64,000 bases of DNA from CAIMFV01 sp040757715. GTDB lineage: Bacteria > Pseudomonadota > Alphaproteobacteria > Caulobacterales > Caulobacteraceae. The stretch is from assembly GCA_040757715.1 (NCBI GenBank), contig JBFLWS010000005.1:144413-208412 (forward strand). The letters are read 5' to 3'. Under the pieces are notes generated by a model, which saw nothing but the letters and a program-made list of their open reading frames with translations, had not been told where the DNA came from and ran no database searches. Positions 1-9,105 of this stretch are shown in pieces. Made by a program: the position numbers and the translations under genes. Every line of letters starts with the position of its first letter. Positions within the stretch are counted from its first letter, which is position 1.

Positions 1-83
1 GTAAAGGCCGATCTCGGGGAGACCGCATAGCATTATCCCCTCGGGGTTGACCACCCCGTTAAAGCTGACCTTATGCCAGCCTG

Positions 84-1061
84 ATGAATAAGCTGTTTGC
101 ATCCGATTTCGGCGCCTTCGTGGTGGAGGTCCTGTTCACGCGCTTCGGCGCGGCCTTTGTGATGGCCGACGGGTCCGTGCGATTCACGTCCGGCGAATCG
201 CATGAGGCCCATGACGGGGCGGCGCTCTGCGCTGTGCTCCTCCCTTCCGGCGAGGGGGTGATCAGCGGCGGCGACGACGGGCGGGTGAAGTTGACCACCC
301 TGGCCGGCTCCACCGAGCTCGCCGATCTTTCCGGCAAGTGGATCGACGCCCTGGCCGTGAGCGGGGAAAGCAACCTCCTCGCCTTCGCCACGGGTCGCGA
401 CGTGCATGTGCGGGACCTGACGTCCGCCAGTTTCCAGCGAAGGTTCGCCCACGAGCGAGCCGTGGCCTCGCTCAGCTTCGACCCCAAGGGCCGGCGTCTC
501 GCCTGCGCCACCTATGGCGGGGTCGTCCTGTGGTACGCCCGCATCGCCGAGCAGAAGCCGCAGATGTTGAAATGGGCCGGTTCGCACGTGCTGGTGCGCT
601 ACAGCCCGGACGGTCGTTTCATCATGTCCTCCATGCAGGAGAACGCCCTGCACGGCTGGCGCGTGGCCGACAACAAGGACATGCGCATGGGCGGCTATCC
701 GGCCAAGGTGAAGTCGCTGGCCTTCTTGTCCAAGGGCGCGCTGATGGCCACCTCCGGCGCCCCCGGCGTGGTGGTGTGGCCCTTCGCCGGCGCCAATGGC
801 CCCATGGGCAAGGACGCGGTGGAGATCGGCGTCGATGAGAGCTCGCTCGTCGTCCGCACGGCGGGGGAGGCGGCGGGCTCGCGCCTCGCCGCGGGGCTCT
901 CGGACGGACGGGTGTGGACCTGCGACCTCAAGGGCGCCGGCATCGACTATCTGAAGGCGGAGAAGGGCCCGCCCATCTCCGCCCTCGCCGTCAGCGACGA
1001 CGGCCGCCTCGTGGCCTATGGCGATGAAGATGGCGGGGCGGCGGTGGTCGAAGTGGGGTGA
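84..1061 (+). CDS. WD40-like beta-propeller protein
   Basis: A 325-residue protein with repeated blades of the type 'L.FDPKGRRLACATYGGVVLWYA', 'VRYSPDGRFIMSS', 'LAVSDDGRLVAYGDEDG', which is the D-G-(x)-WD-like pattern of WD40 propellers, although the terminal WD dipeptides are mostly degenerate. There is no signal peptide or membrane segment, so it is probably a cytoplasmic scaffold or interaction protein. The ATG at 84 is the first start in the frame, without a clear Shine-Dalgarno. It stands alone and converges with the penicillin-binding protein across a repeat-filled gap. Specific partner unknown. Family assignment is fairly secure, function is not. Confidence 0.75.
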   Translation: MNKLFASDFGAFVVEVLFTRFGAAFVMADGSVRFTSGESHEAHDGAALCAVLLPSGEGVISGGDDGRVKLTTLAGSTELADLSGKWIDALAVSGESNLLAFATGRDVHVRDLTSASFQRRFAHERAVASLSFDPKGRRLACATYGGVVLWYARIAEQKPQMLKWAGSHVLVRYSPDGRFIMSSMQENALHGWRVADNKDMRMGGYPAKVKSLAFLSKGALMATSGAPGVVVWPFAGANGPMGKDAVEIGVDESSLVVRTAGEAAGSRLAAGLSDGRVWTCDLKGAGIDYLKAEKGPPISALAVSDDGRLVAYGDEDGGAAVVEVG

Positions 1062-1137
1062 ACCAAAGCCGATCATCCCGGCCGTTGCGCCGATGCCCCT
1101 GGCGTCCACCTCTTGAACCTTGCCAGACAACCAGGAC

Positions 1138-1251
1138 TCCCTTCCCCCCTGGAGGGGGAAGGGTAGGGGATGGGGGGGGACGAGCGCAGCGAGCGTGGCG
1201 TCCAGCTGGACCACCCCCTCTCCCGACCTCTCCCCCTTCAAGGGGGAGAGG
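1138..1251. repeat. Dispersed intergenic repeat, family 1, copy A
   Basis: About 114 bp made of two short palindromes. The left is a cttccccc...gggggaaggg hairpin, followed by ggggatggggg and cgagcgcagcgag, and the right is ctctcccccttcaaggggg. The same composite recurs in reverse orientation at 18919-19027, in variant form at 31119-31221 and as a fragment at 63874-63896. It fills most of the gap between two convergent genes. Function unknown; transcription termination is possible but there is no T-run. Confidence 0.8.
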
Positions 1252-1323
1252 TCAAGCACATCATCCGCTCATCATCGTGGATATAGCCATCGAGTTGCAG
1301 TCGCGCGAAACGCTGTGAAGCCC

Positions 1324-3282
1324 CTACGGCCTTCCGGTCCGCGCATCGCGTTCGAACTCTTCGGCGAGGCCCGCATAGAAGGCGTCCCTGGGATCGGCCT
1401 TGGCCACCGCCCGGTCGAACCCCCTCGGCGCTAGGCCCTCGTGCGCGGCGAGCATGAACTGGCGCCAGACCTGCGCCGGGCCCTCGCCCCCCGCCACGCC
1501 CTTCATCGGCCGGCCGCGATCATCCCCCATCCACACCCCGCACACCCAGTCGGGGGTGAAGCCCACGAACCAGGCGTCGCGATAGTTCTGGCTGGTGCCG
1601 GTCTTGCCCGCCGCCGGGCGATCCAGCGCGGCGCGCCGGCCCGTGCCATAGGGCGCCTCGATCACCCCCTTCAGCATCTGGGTGAGGGTGGCCGCCCGCC
1701 GTTCGTCATAGACCGCCTCGGCCGGGCGGGGATTGCGGCGATAGAGAATATCGCCCCGCGCATTGGCGATGCTTTCGATGAGATAGGGCTGCACTCGCCC
1801 GCCGCCGCTCTGCACCACCTGATAGGCGCTGGTCAGATCCAGGAGCGTGGTCTCATAGGCCCCGAGCGCCAGGGGCAGGTCCGGATGGGCGGGGATGTCC
1901 TTCAGGCCAAAGCGGCGGGCGAGCTCGGCCACCCGCTCGACCCCGATCTCGCTGGTCACCCGCACGGCCACGGTGTTGATGGAGCGGGCGAGCGCCTCGG
2001 CCAGGGTGACGTTGCCGATATAGAGCCCGTCGGCGTTCACGGGGGCGTAGTCGCCGATGCGCACCGGGGCGTCGGGGCGCACATCGTCCGGCGCAAGGCC
2101 CGCCTCCAGTGCCGCCGCATAGACGAAGGGCTTGAAGGCCGAGCCGGGCTGGCGCCTCGCCTGGGTCGCGCGATCGAACGGGCTGTCGCGGTGATCAAGC
2201 CCGCCCACCAGGGCCCGCACTCCGCCGTCGGGGGCCAGCGCCACCAGGGCCGCCTCGCTCGCCCCTCGCGCTGAGAACTGCGCCACGCCGGCGCGCACGG
2301 CCCTCGCCGCCTCGGTCTGCAAGCGCGGGTCCACCGCGAGGCGCACCACCAGGTCCGGCGGCGGGTTGGCGAGGAGGGTCTTGGCCTCCTTGGCGGCGAG
2401 ATCGAGCACATAGCCGAAGTCGCCCTCGGTGGAGGCCTCCTCCGCCAACACCGGCGGGTGGGCGAGGGCGTAGGCTGCGTCGGCCGGGCTGATCCAGCCC
2501 TCCTGCTGCATGGCGCTGAGCACATGGCGCGAGCGGCCAATGGCGGCGGCGAGGTCATTGGCCGGATCAAGCCTTGTGGGCGCCTTGGGGAGGGCGGCCA
2601 ACAAGGCCGCCTCGGCGAGGCTGAGCTTGCCCGCCGGCTTGCCGAAATAGGTCTGGGCCGCCGCCTCCACCCCATAGGCGCCGCCGCCAAAATAGATGCG
2701 GTTGAGATAGAGCTCTAAGATCTCGTCCTTGCTCATCATGCCCTCGATGCGCAGGGCGAGCGCCGCCTCCTGCAGCTTGCGCCGCAAGGACTGTTCGGGG
2801 GTGAGGAAGATGTTGCGCGCCACCTGCTGGGTGATGGTGGAGCCGCCCTGCACCACGCGGTGCGCGCCGAGGTCCGCCTTCAGCGCTCGCAGTACGGAGC
2901 TCAAATCCACCCCGCCATGATGATAGAAGCGCCGGTCCTCAGCGGCGAGGAAGGCCTGCGGCAAGTACTTGGGCATGGCCTTCAGCGGCACGGGCGGGCC
3001 ATGGCGCGGCCCGCGCTGGCCGATCAGCTGGCCCCGATAGTCGAGGAAGGTCGCCCCCGGCGGCCGGTTCAGCGACCACAGCGCCGCCTTGTCGGGGATG
3101 GGGGGCAGCTCGGCGAAGGCCAGGCGCCACACCCACAGCCCCACCAAGACGAGCACCAACAGCGCCCCCACCGCCACGGCCACGATGGCCCGCGACCGCG
3201 CCGCCCGGGCGAGCGCCGCGCGGTTCCACAGGTCCGCACGGATGGCGGGCGGCCGAGGCGGGGTGGGCGGCGGTACGGTCAC
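1324..3282 (-). CDS. Bifunctional class A penicillin-binding protein (PBP1A family)
   Basis: Polymerises glycan strands and cross-links peptides in the periplasm. A Pro-rich cytoplasmic tail is followed by one membrane anchor (AIVAVAVGALLVLVLVGLWV), then the GT51 transglycosylase domain with the catalytic Glu in AAEDRRFYHHGGVD and the GGSTITQQVARNIFL motif. The transpeptidase domain follows with S-x-x-K in PGSAFKPF, S-x-N in ARSINTVAV and KTGT in AGKTGTSQNYRDAW. All active-site motifs are present, so it should be functional. The frame is open to a TTG at 3303 without a ribosome site. The GTG at 3282 follows GGGAG closely and is preferred. At about 650 residues it lacks the large extra domains of the longest PBP1A proteins. 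Confidence 0.93.
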   Translation of the reverse strand: MTVPPPTPPRPPAIRADLWNRAALARAARSRAIVAVAVGALLVLVLVGLWVWRLAFAELPPIPDKAALWSLNRPPGATFLDYRGQLIGQRGPRHGPPVPLKAMPKYLPQAFLAAEDRRFYHHGGVDLSSVLRALKADLGAHRVVQGGSTITQQVARNIFLTPEQSLRRKLQEAALALRIEGMMSKDEILELYLNRIYFGGGAYGVEAAAQTYFGKPAGKLSLAEAALLAALPKAPTRLDPANDLAAAIGRSRHVLSAMQQEGWISPADAAYALAHPPVLAEEASTEGDFGYVLDLAAKEAKTLLANPPPDLVVRLAVDPRLQTEAARAVRAGVAQFSARGASEAALVALAPDGGVRALVGGLDHRDSPFDRATQARRQPGSAFKPFVYAAALEAGLAPDDVRPDAPVRIGDYAPVNADGLYIGNVTLAEALARSINTVAVRVTSEIGVERVAELARRFGLKDIPAHPDLPLALGAYETTLLDLTSAYQVVQSGGGRVQPYLIESIANARGDILYRRNPRPAEAVYDERRAATLTQMLKGVIEAPYGTGRRAALDRPAAGKTGTSQNYRDAWFVGFTPDWVCGVWMGDDRGRPMKGVAGGEGPAQVWRQFMLAAHEGLAPRGFDRAVAKADPRDAFYAGLAEEFERDARTGRP

Positions 3283-3347
3283 GTGGCTCCCGAGCGAGGT
3301 CAATAAAGGGTGCGGCGGTTGCGCCCGAGCCCCATGGGCGTTACCCG

Positions 3348-3815
3348 ATGAAGATGGCGCAAAAACCCTTCTGGGAAATCAAAACTCTGCGGCAAATGAC
3401 CGAGGAGGAGTGGGAAAGCCTCTGCGACGGCTGCGGGCGCTGCTGTCTGGTGCGCTTCGAGGACGAGGAGACCGGAGAGGTGTTCCCCACCCACGTCTCC
3501 TGCAAGCTGTTTGATCCGCAGAGCTGCCGCTGCTCCAACTACGCCGAGCGGAAAAAGTTCGTGCCCGACTGCATCAAGCTCACCCCGCATGAGGTGGAGC
3601 ACCTCACCTGGATGCCCACCTCCTGCGCCTATCGCCGCCTGCACGAGGGGCGCGGCCTCGCCTCCTGGCACCCGCTCATCAGCGGCGATCCGGAGAGCGT
3701 GCACAAGGCCGGCGTCAGCGTGCGCGGCAAGGTGTTCTCAGAACTCGCCCTCGCCGACCCCGAGGACGCCATCGACTTCCCCGCCCCAGAGCTGCTGGGG
3801 GACGGGCCGGAGTAG
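3348..3815 (+). CDS. YcgN/UPF0260-type cysteine-cluster protein
   Basis: 155 residues with the cysteine set of the YcgN family (UPF0260, CxxCxxxCC cluster): LCDGCGRCCLVRFED near residue 27, then VSCKLFDPQSCRCSNYAER and PDCIKLTPHEV. The conserved LTWMPTSCAYRRLHEGRGL block follows. The cluster is thought to bind Zn or Fe-S but the role is unknown. The ATG at 3348 gives the family's usual N-terminus (PFWEIKTLRQMTEEEWE). It is divergent from the PBP gene, with about 60 bp between the starts. Confidence 0.9.
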   Translation: MKMAQKPFWEIKTLRQMTEEEWESLCDGCGRCCLVRFEDEETGEVFPTHVSCKLFDPQSCRCSNYAERKKFVPDCIKLTPHEVEHLTWMPTSCAYRRLHEGRGLASWHPLISGDPESVHKAGVSVRGKVFSELALADPEDAIDFPAPELLGDGPE

Positions 3816-3865
3816 GGGGTGGACCAAGGCTTGCAGGGACTTAACTAACGAGGTAGCCGAGAGCG

Positions 3866-4651
3866 ATGGAAATGCCGGGTATGCGCAACCGCCATGAGGC
3901 CGCTGCAAAGGCAGCTCTCATCAACTACTTCCGCGCAAAAGGATCTATTGATGAGCAATCTGTCGTCATTTCAGAGCTCGAACTTCCAACATGTGCTCGA
4001 AGAGCTGACCTTGTTTTGATCGGAGCCGACGTTACGGCAGTCGAGATAAAAACACATGTTGATTCGCTTGCACGCTTGCCCGAACAGATCGGCACATTCT
4101 GCCGGGCATTCCCGTCTGTTTATGCCGCTGTAGCCACGGTACATGTGCAAAAAGCCATCACGCTCGTGCCCGAAGGGTGCGGCATTTTAGAACTGCAGAG
4201 CCGTGCTAATGGCCTACGCGTGGTCCTGCGTAAGAAGGCCAAGCGTTACACCAACCTCTCCATTCGCGAGCAAACAAGTCTACTCCCGGCGAAGGCTCTT
4301 GCGCGCGCCGTTCGATCTGCAGGAAAATTGATTGTTAAGGCGACGCGCAGACAGGAATTGGTCGTTGCCGCTCAATCCATCTCAACGACTGAGTTGGCTC
4401 AATTTATCGAGATTTACTTGCGGGATAAGTATGAAACTACTTCCGCGCGCTTCAACGAGGCTACTAGCCATAGGCTTGTTTGCGCAGACGATTTGACGCT
4501 ATTGAGATTGTGGCCGTCGCGGCCAAAAGCAGCAACTGCTCTGGACCCAGATCAAGCTTTCTTCCAGTGGCTCGCTAACCGCAGCGGCCCGGAGGCCTTC
4601 GGCCCAATTCCGCAGGACGTGGCGACCCGATGGGCGACGGAAAGCGTCTAG
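3866..4651 (+). CDS. sce7726-like protein with PD-(D/E)XK-type core
   Basis: 261 residues, visibly lower in G+C than the genes to its left. The first 80 residues (HEAAAKAALINYF, then SELEL, RRADLVLIG and VEIKTHVDSLARLPEQI) match the pattern of the sce7726 family, whose core looks like a PD-(D/E)XK nuclease fold with candidate residues D48, E60 and K62. The remaining 180 residues are not recognised. From memory, sce7726 genes are often found beside a T4-beta-like gene (sce7725), and such a gene lies immediately downstream here in convergent orientation. Both stops lie in one palindromic CTAG (4648-4651). The start could instead be ATG 3881. Nuclease activity is inference. Confidence 0.6.
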   Translation: MEMPGMRNRHEAAAKAALINYFRAKGSIDEQSVVISELELPTCARRADLVLIGADVTAVEIKTHVDSLARLPEQIGTFCRAFPSVYAAVATVHVQKAITLVPEGCGILELQSRANGLRVVLRKKAKRYTNLSIREQTSLLPAKALARAVRSAGKLIVKATRRQELVVAAQSISTTELAQFIEIYLRDKYETTSARFNEATSHRLVCADDLTLLRLWPSRPKAATALDPDQAFFQWLANRSGPEAFGPIPQDVATRWATESV

Positions 4652-5721
4652 TCCTTCCACTCTTCATCAGTATCGTACAACTCGTTTGGCGATCCGCCAA
4701 AATGGATCTGTTGATGTAAATGGAGGTGGATACGAACGGCCGTCCAGGCACGTTGGTGCGTCATGTTGCCTAATGTACCTTCGGCAGCTTCGCGGATCCG
4801 TTCGGTTCCCCAAATCACGAGTTCCTGGTCCCAATCGCTGTCCGCAATTATCGCCGAGGCTACTTCCTGATATCCGCCAGATTCGTTTCGGTGATAAATC
4901 CATCTAGCTGGTTTAGGAAGGTCGATGCGAGGTGCGCCTCCGCGGGCTATACCCCGTTCACCTGCAAAGACAGATCCGTAATCGCCATAACGAACTACAG
5001 CTTGTCCATTAACCGCCGAGGCGACGCTACGAAAAAGCTGACGTTCCAGAATATCTAGGCGCGCCGTCTTACGGTTAATCTCCGCGAAATTTGATGGGAA
5101 ACTCGATGCCGTGATGGTGATGAAAAGATTTGCCCCGTTGAACACCTGCGAGCACTGGATCGCCAATCCAGTCAAGGTTGCGGCTATAGCGTTGACGTCT
5201 GCGTTGCGCTCTATCTGTCCGTAGTCCAGTATGATGAGCACCTGAAGGCCTTCGAAGGCGACCTGATCCACCCAGCTTAGAAGATCCAAATTCCAGTTTT
5301 TGACCCGGCTTAGACGGATGACCAAGCCACGCCCAAGTCTGGCCAGCGCATTGGCTTCATTAATCACGTCAGCGACATTGCCGCCAACGCTTTGAAGCAC
5401 CGGAATAAATCGCTCGTGATCTCGAATGAAGTTGACCCAGTGCTCGTAACCATTGTGGGGGTTCAACAAAATATTTAGATCACGCTCGGCATCGGAGTTT
5501 ACGTTTTTCGGCGGCTCGATATCGAGGATGCACGGACGGTCATTCCCAAGCGCCTTGTCGATTTGTTGTAGGGAGTTCTCCAATTTTGCTGAACCCACCC
5601 AGCGCCTAAGTCGAATAATAGGAAGAAAATTATCCTTGTCGGGCCCGGGGAGATTGTGGATAGCCGTTATTTCAGATGGGCTTATCTTGAGATCTGGATA
5701 ATAATAATACCCAGCAAACAT
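4648..5721 (-). CDS. Phage T4 beta-like family protein
   Basis: 357 residues beginning MFAGYYYYPDLKISPSE at 5721, preceded by AAGGGG and GGAG within 15 bp. The frame is open further upstream but would then overlap the peptidase gene. Features of the T4 'beta protein' family (Pfam Beta_protein, also the sce7725 group) are the opening Y-x-P-x(L/I)K segment, LPIIRLRRW, a CILDIEPP strand, FIPVLQ and LGRGLVIRL, which suggest a beta/alpha-barrel-like layout. The C-terminus has IYHRNESGGYQEVA and ELVIWGTERI. Its molecular function is not known to me. It is third in an operon with a membrane protein and an ImmA/IrrE peptidase (19 bp gap), and convergent with the sce7726-like gene. Confidence 0.6.
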   Translation of the reverse strand: MFAGYYYYPDLKISPSEITAIHNLPGPDKDNFLPIIRLRRWVGSAKLENSLQQIDKALGNDRPCILDIEPPKNVNSDAERDLNILLNPHNGYEHWVNFIRDHERFIPVLQSVGGNVADVINEANALARLGRGLVIRLSRVKNWNLDLLSWVDQVAFEGLQVLIILDYGQIERNADVNAIAATLTGLAIQCSQVFNGANLFITITASSFPSNFAEINRKTARLDILERQLFRSVASAVNGQAVVRYGDYGSVFAGERGIARGGAPRIDLPKPARWIYHRNESGGYQEVASAIIADSDWDQELVIWGTERIREAAEGTLGNMTHQRAWTAVRIHLHLHQQIHFGGSPNELYDTDEEWKD

Positions 5722-5740
5722 TCTCCAAACCCCTTCGTCG

Positions 5741-6217
5741 TTAAGTTGGTAAACCAAGCCTGATATGCATGGCGGCTTCAGAGACGCCAAACTTTGAGGC
5801 GAGCTCACTCGGAGTGGACTTGCCGACTGCTTGAGTTTCCGCACGGATAAGGTGCCAAGGCATTAATATTTCAGCGGCGAGCCGGTTGGCTTCGAATTCG
5901 CGTTTTTCTGATAAGCCGCTTCTATAAAAAGTGTCGTCAGTAAGTTCGCCATCGATCTCCGTTCGGTGCAGAACAAAGTGTGCGATCTCGTGTGCAATAG
6001 TGAATCGCTGTCGATTGCGATGTTCATGACGATTTACCCGGATCACCCATTGATCCGATCCTTTGGGCTCACACGTGAGCTTTCCTGAAACTCCCGCCGG
6101 AAGTTCCGAGATCACGACCTTCAGGCCTAAAGAGCTTGCTAGCTCGCCCACTTTCACGGGAGCGGCTTTTTGATGAGCACGCATCACTGCTTCGAAGTTC
6201 TTTTCTGAAACAGTCAT
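5741..6217 (-). CDS. ImmA/IrrE family metallopeptidase
   Basis: 158 residues with the zinc motif HEIAH at 76-80 in RFTIAHEIAHFVLH, and the downstream family block EFEANRLAAEILMPWHLI carrying the likely third ligand near E107/E109. ImmA/IrrE enzymes usually cleave an Xre-type repressor in the cytoplasm, releasing mobile-element or stress genes. No HTH repressor is encoded next to this one. The ATG at 6217 overlaps the stop of the upstream membrane protein gene (ATGA), which favours it over the in-frame TTG at 6229 and implies translational coupling. Composition is low G+C like the rest of the island. Confidence 0.88.
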   Translation of the reverse strand: MTVSEKNFEAVMRAHQKAAPVKVGELASSLGLKVVISELPAGVSGKLTCEPKGSDQWVIRVNRHEHRNRQRFTIAHEIAHFVLHRTEIDGELTDDTFYRSGLSEKREFEANRLAAEILMPWHLIRAETQAVGKSTPSELASKFGVSEAAMHIRLGLPT

Positions 6218-6744
6218 GGATCTATCCAAGGCTCATCAGCGGCGGAACCGGGACCAGTGTTGTCCTGTGTCACATCCAACTTGGCTTCGAGTTCGTCGGT
6301 CTGCGCGTTCTTCATACGTTCTGATATAAGGAGGTCGACCCTTGTCTGGAAGGCGGGCGAGACCAGAAACTGCTCTGATGCGGTTTCCGCTCTTTCACCC
6401 GCAAGATCGACAATCTTTTGGTAACTTATAAACGCAGCGATCGCGATAAGTATGCCGAGTACAGTTAGGCTAATGGTTACAATTGCCAGAAGGATTGTAA
6501 CGACATCTTTGTAGTCCCAGCTTGATGGAAGCGCGGGCTGCATTAGATGGTTGAATATGTAAAACGCCACGAGCACAACCAAGCCTGTCGGCGTCGTCCA
6601 CAAAATAGCGCGCTCTAACCGATTCACCGATCGCACCGCCCCAGGTAGGTAAGCTACCTCTAAACTAGTCCGGTTGGATGTCCAAATGGTTGTTTCGAGG
6701 AGAGGAAACCGGGTGTCGTTTTGAGCCGACCGTCGCTCAGACAA
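6214..6744 (-). CDS. Two-TM membrane protein of unknown function
   Basis: Up to 176 residues with two hydrophobic helices, TGLVVLVAFYIF around residues 53-67 and VVTILLAIVTISLTVLGILIAIAAFI around 82-110, and a charged C-terminal tail rich in Glu and Asp (residues 115-176). No family is recognised. The only start that gives the full frame is TTG at 6744 with an AGGGGGG stretch upstream. A GTG inside the VRSVNRLERA segment would shorten it and is a real alternative. It is the first gene of the island operon, coupled by a 4-bp overlap to the ImmA/IrrE gene, so it may be the membrane sensor or effector of that system (inference). Confidence 0.6.
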   Translation of the reverse strand: MSERRSAQNDTRFPLLETTIWTSNRTSLEVAYLPGAVRSVNRLERAILWTTPTGLVVLVAFYIFNHLMQPALPSSWDYKDVVTILLAIVTISLTVLGILIAIAAFISYQKIVDLAGERAETASEQFLVSPAFQTRVDLLISERMKNAQTDELEAKLDVTQDNTGPGSAADEPWIDP

Positions 6745-6753
6745 CTGCCCCCC

Positions 6754-7425
6754 CTAAAACCCCCTCAACCTCGCGAAGTCGTCCACGCCGTCCCGCCGCG
6801 TGCGGAGTGTGTTGATCGGAGCCGTGTCGTCGGCGTAGCCGAGCGCCATGCCGGAGAACATCAGCTCGTGCTCGGGCAGGTCGAGGGCCTTGCCGATGGT
6901 GAGGGGGAAGCGCGACCAGGCCTCCTGGGCGCAGGTGTCGAGCCCGGCCTCCACGGCGAGCAGCATCACCGTCTGCATATACATGCCAAGGTCGGCCCAT
7001 TGCGGCGGGCCGAGCCGGCGGTCGAGGCAGAAGAACAGCGCCGCCGGGGCGCCGAAGAAGCGGTAATTGTTGGCGAATTGGGCGAGGCGCCCGAGCTTGT
7101 TGTCGCGGGAGACGTCAATGGTGGCGTAGAGGTCCTCGCCGGCCTGAAAGCGCCGGCTGCGGAACGGCTCCCACAGATCGGGGGGATAGACCTCGTACTC
7201 CACCGGCTCGCTGGGAACCCCCTGTTGCAGGAGGGCGGCGATCTTTGCGTTGAAGACCGCGAGGGGCTCGCCCGCCAGGCCATAGACCCGCCAGGGCTGC
7301 AGATTGCCGCCGGAGGGGGCGCGGGCGGCCTTCTCCAAGATGTCGCGCACCAGGGCGCCGGGCACCGGGTCTGGCTTGAAGGCGCGCACCGACCTGCGCC
7401 GCGCCACCGCTTCCGTCACGTTCAT
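6754..7425 (-). CDS. Nitroreductase family protein
   Basis: FMN-dependent NAD(P)H oxidoreductase fold. The N-terminal AVARRRSVRAFKPDPV and APSGGNLQPWRVY motifs are the classic FMN-binding signatures, and DLGMYMQTVMLLAVEAGLDTCAQEAW plus LGYADDTAPIN complete the family. About 223 residues, normal length. The ATG at 7425 has GGAGCG about 8 nt upstream and is preferred to the upstream start at 7470. The natural substrate is not deducible. It marks the resumption of high-G+C backbone next to the low-G+C island. Confidence 0.92.
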   Translation of the reverse strand: MNVTEAVARRRSVRAFKPDPVPGALVRDILEKAARAPSGGNLQPWRVYGLAGEPLAVFNAKIAALLQQGVPSEPVEYEVYPPDLWEPFRSRRFQAGEDLYATIDVSRDNKLGRLAQFANNYRFFGAPAALFFCLDRRLGPPQWADLGMYMQTVMLLAVEAGLDTCAQEAWSRFPLTIGKALDLPEHELMFSGMALGYADDTAPINTLRTRRDGVDDFARLRGF

Positions 7426-7538
7426 ATTGCGCTCCCGCCTCCAACTCGTCACAGGTGAAGTCGATAGCATCGCGACCCTAGGTCATTGCAAGTAGGCCTG
7501 GGCAAGTAGGTCGCGAGACGGGGGCGGGGGCGGTTTAG

Positions 7539-8267
<729 letters not shown>

Positions 8268-8277
8268 AGGTCTGCGA

Positions 8278-9105
8278 TTAGGCCGCGGCGCGGGCGAAGG
8301 CGGGGTTGCGCACATAGACCCCCTCGGCGTCGCTGGCGCGGGTGAACGAAGCCGGCGGGCTCACCACCTCCTTGGCCCCCACCACCAGCACCCCGTCGAG
8401 GGCGAGGTGGCGCTCGATCTGCTCCATCACCCGCATCTGGGCCTCAGGGGCGAAGCTCGAAATCACATTGCGGCAGAGGATCACGTCGAACACCGGCAGT
8501 TCGCCTAAGTCGCGCAACAGGTTCACCCGCCGCCAGGTCACGGCCTGGCGCAACTGGGCGGAGGCGCGCCAATTGTCCTCCACCTTCTCGAAGTGGCGCA
8601 AAAGCTGGCGGATGGGCATGCCGCGCTGCACCTCGAAGTGGGTGTAGACCCCGGCCTTGGCCTTTTGCAGGGCGCGCTCGGAGAGATCGGCGCCCACGAC
8701 CTCCAGGGCGATGTCGCTCTCGTGCGGCGACAGGGCCTGGCCCATGAGGGCGAGGGAATAGGCCTCCTGGCCCGTGCCGCAGCCGAGGCTCAGCACGCTG
8801 AGGCGCTTTTCGCTCCGGCGCGCGGCGAGGGAGGGGAAGGCCTCGGCTTGCAGGGTCTTGAACACGGCGCGGTCGCGGAAGAAGGCGGTGTCCTGCTGCT
8901 GCACCGCCTCCAGCACCTGCTGCACCAGGGCGGCGGTGGGGCGCTGGCGCAGCTGGGCGCAGAGGGACTCGACATTGGGCAGCTTCTCGCGCCGGGCCAC
9001 GGGGGCGAGGCGCGACTCGATGAAGAAGGCCTTGTCCGGGCGCAGCACCACGCCGGAATGCTCCCGCACCAGGGCGATGATCAGGTCCAGGTCCTCGCTG
9101 GTCAT
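8278..9105 (-). CDS. cheR: CheR-family protein-glutamate methyltransferase
   Basis: 275 residues. The N-terminal helical CheR domain (TSEDLDLIIALVREHSGVVLRPDKAFFIESRL) is followed by the SAM-binding domain with LSLGCGTGQEAYSLAL, and then FDVILCRNVISSFAPEAQMRVMEQI and GVLVVGAKEVV. It should methylate glutamates of chemoreceptor-like proteins. It is the last gene of a four-gene minus-strand run, overlapping the CheY-like gene by 4 bp. No receptor, CheA or CheW is in the window, so this is probably a supplementary chemotaxis-like cluster. Confidence 0.93.
   Translation of the reverse strand: MTSEDLDLIIALVREHSGVVLRPDKAFFIESRLAPVARREKLPNVESLCAQLRQRPTAALVQQVLEAVQQQDTAFFRDRAVFKTLQAEAFPSLAARRSEKRLSVLSLGCGTGQEAYSLALMGQALSPHESDIALEVVGADLSERALQKAKAGVYTHFEVQRGMPIRQLLRHFEKVEDNWRASAQLRQAVTWRRVNLLRDLGELPVFDVILCRNVISSFAPEAQMRVMEQIERHLALDGVLVVGAKEVVSPPASFTRASDAEGVYVRNPAFARAAA

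Noticed and set aside
33..1259. A 408-codon minus-strand frame over the WD40 gene
   Set aside because: Compositionally biased shadow that also runs through a family 1 repeat. The plus-strand product shows propeller blades.
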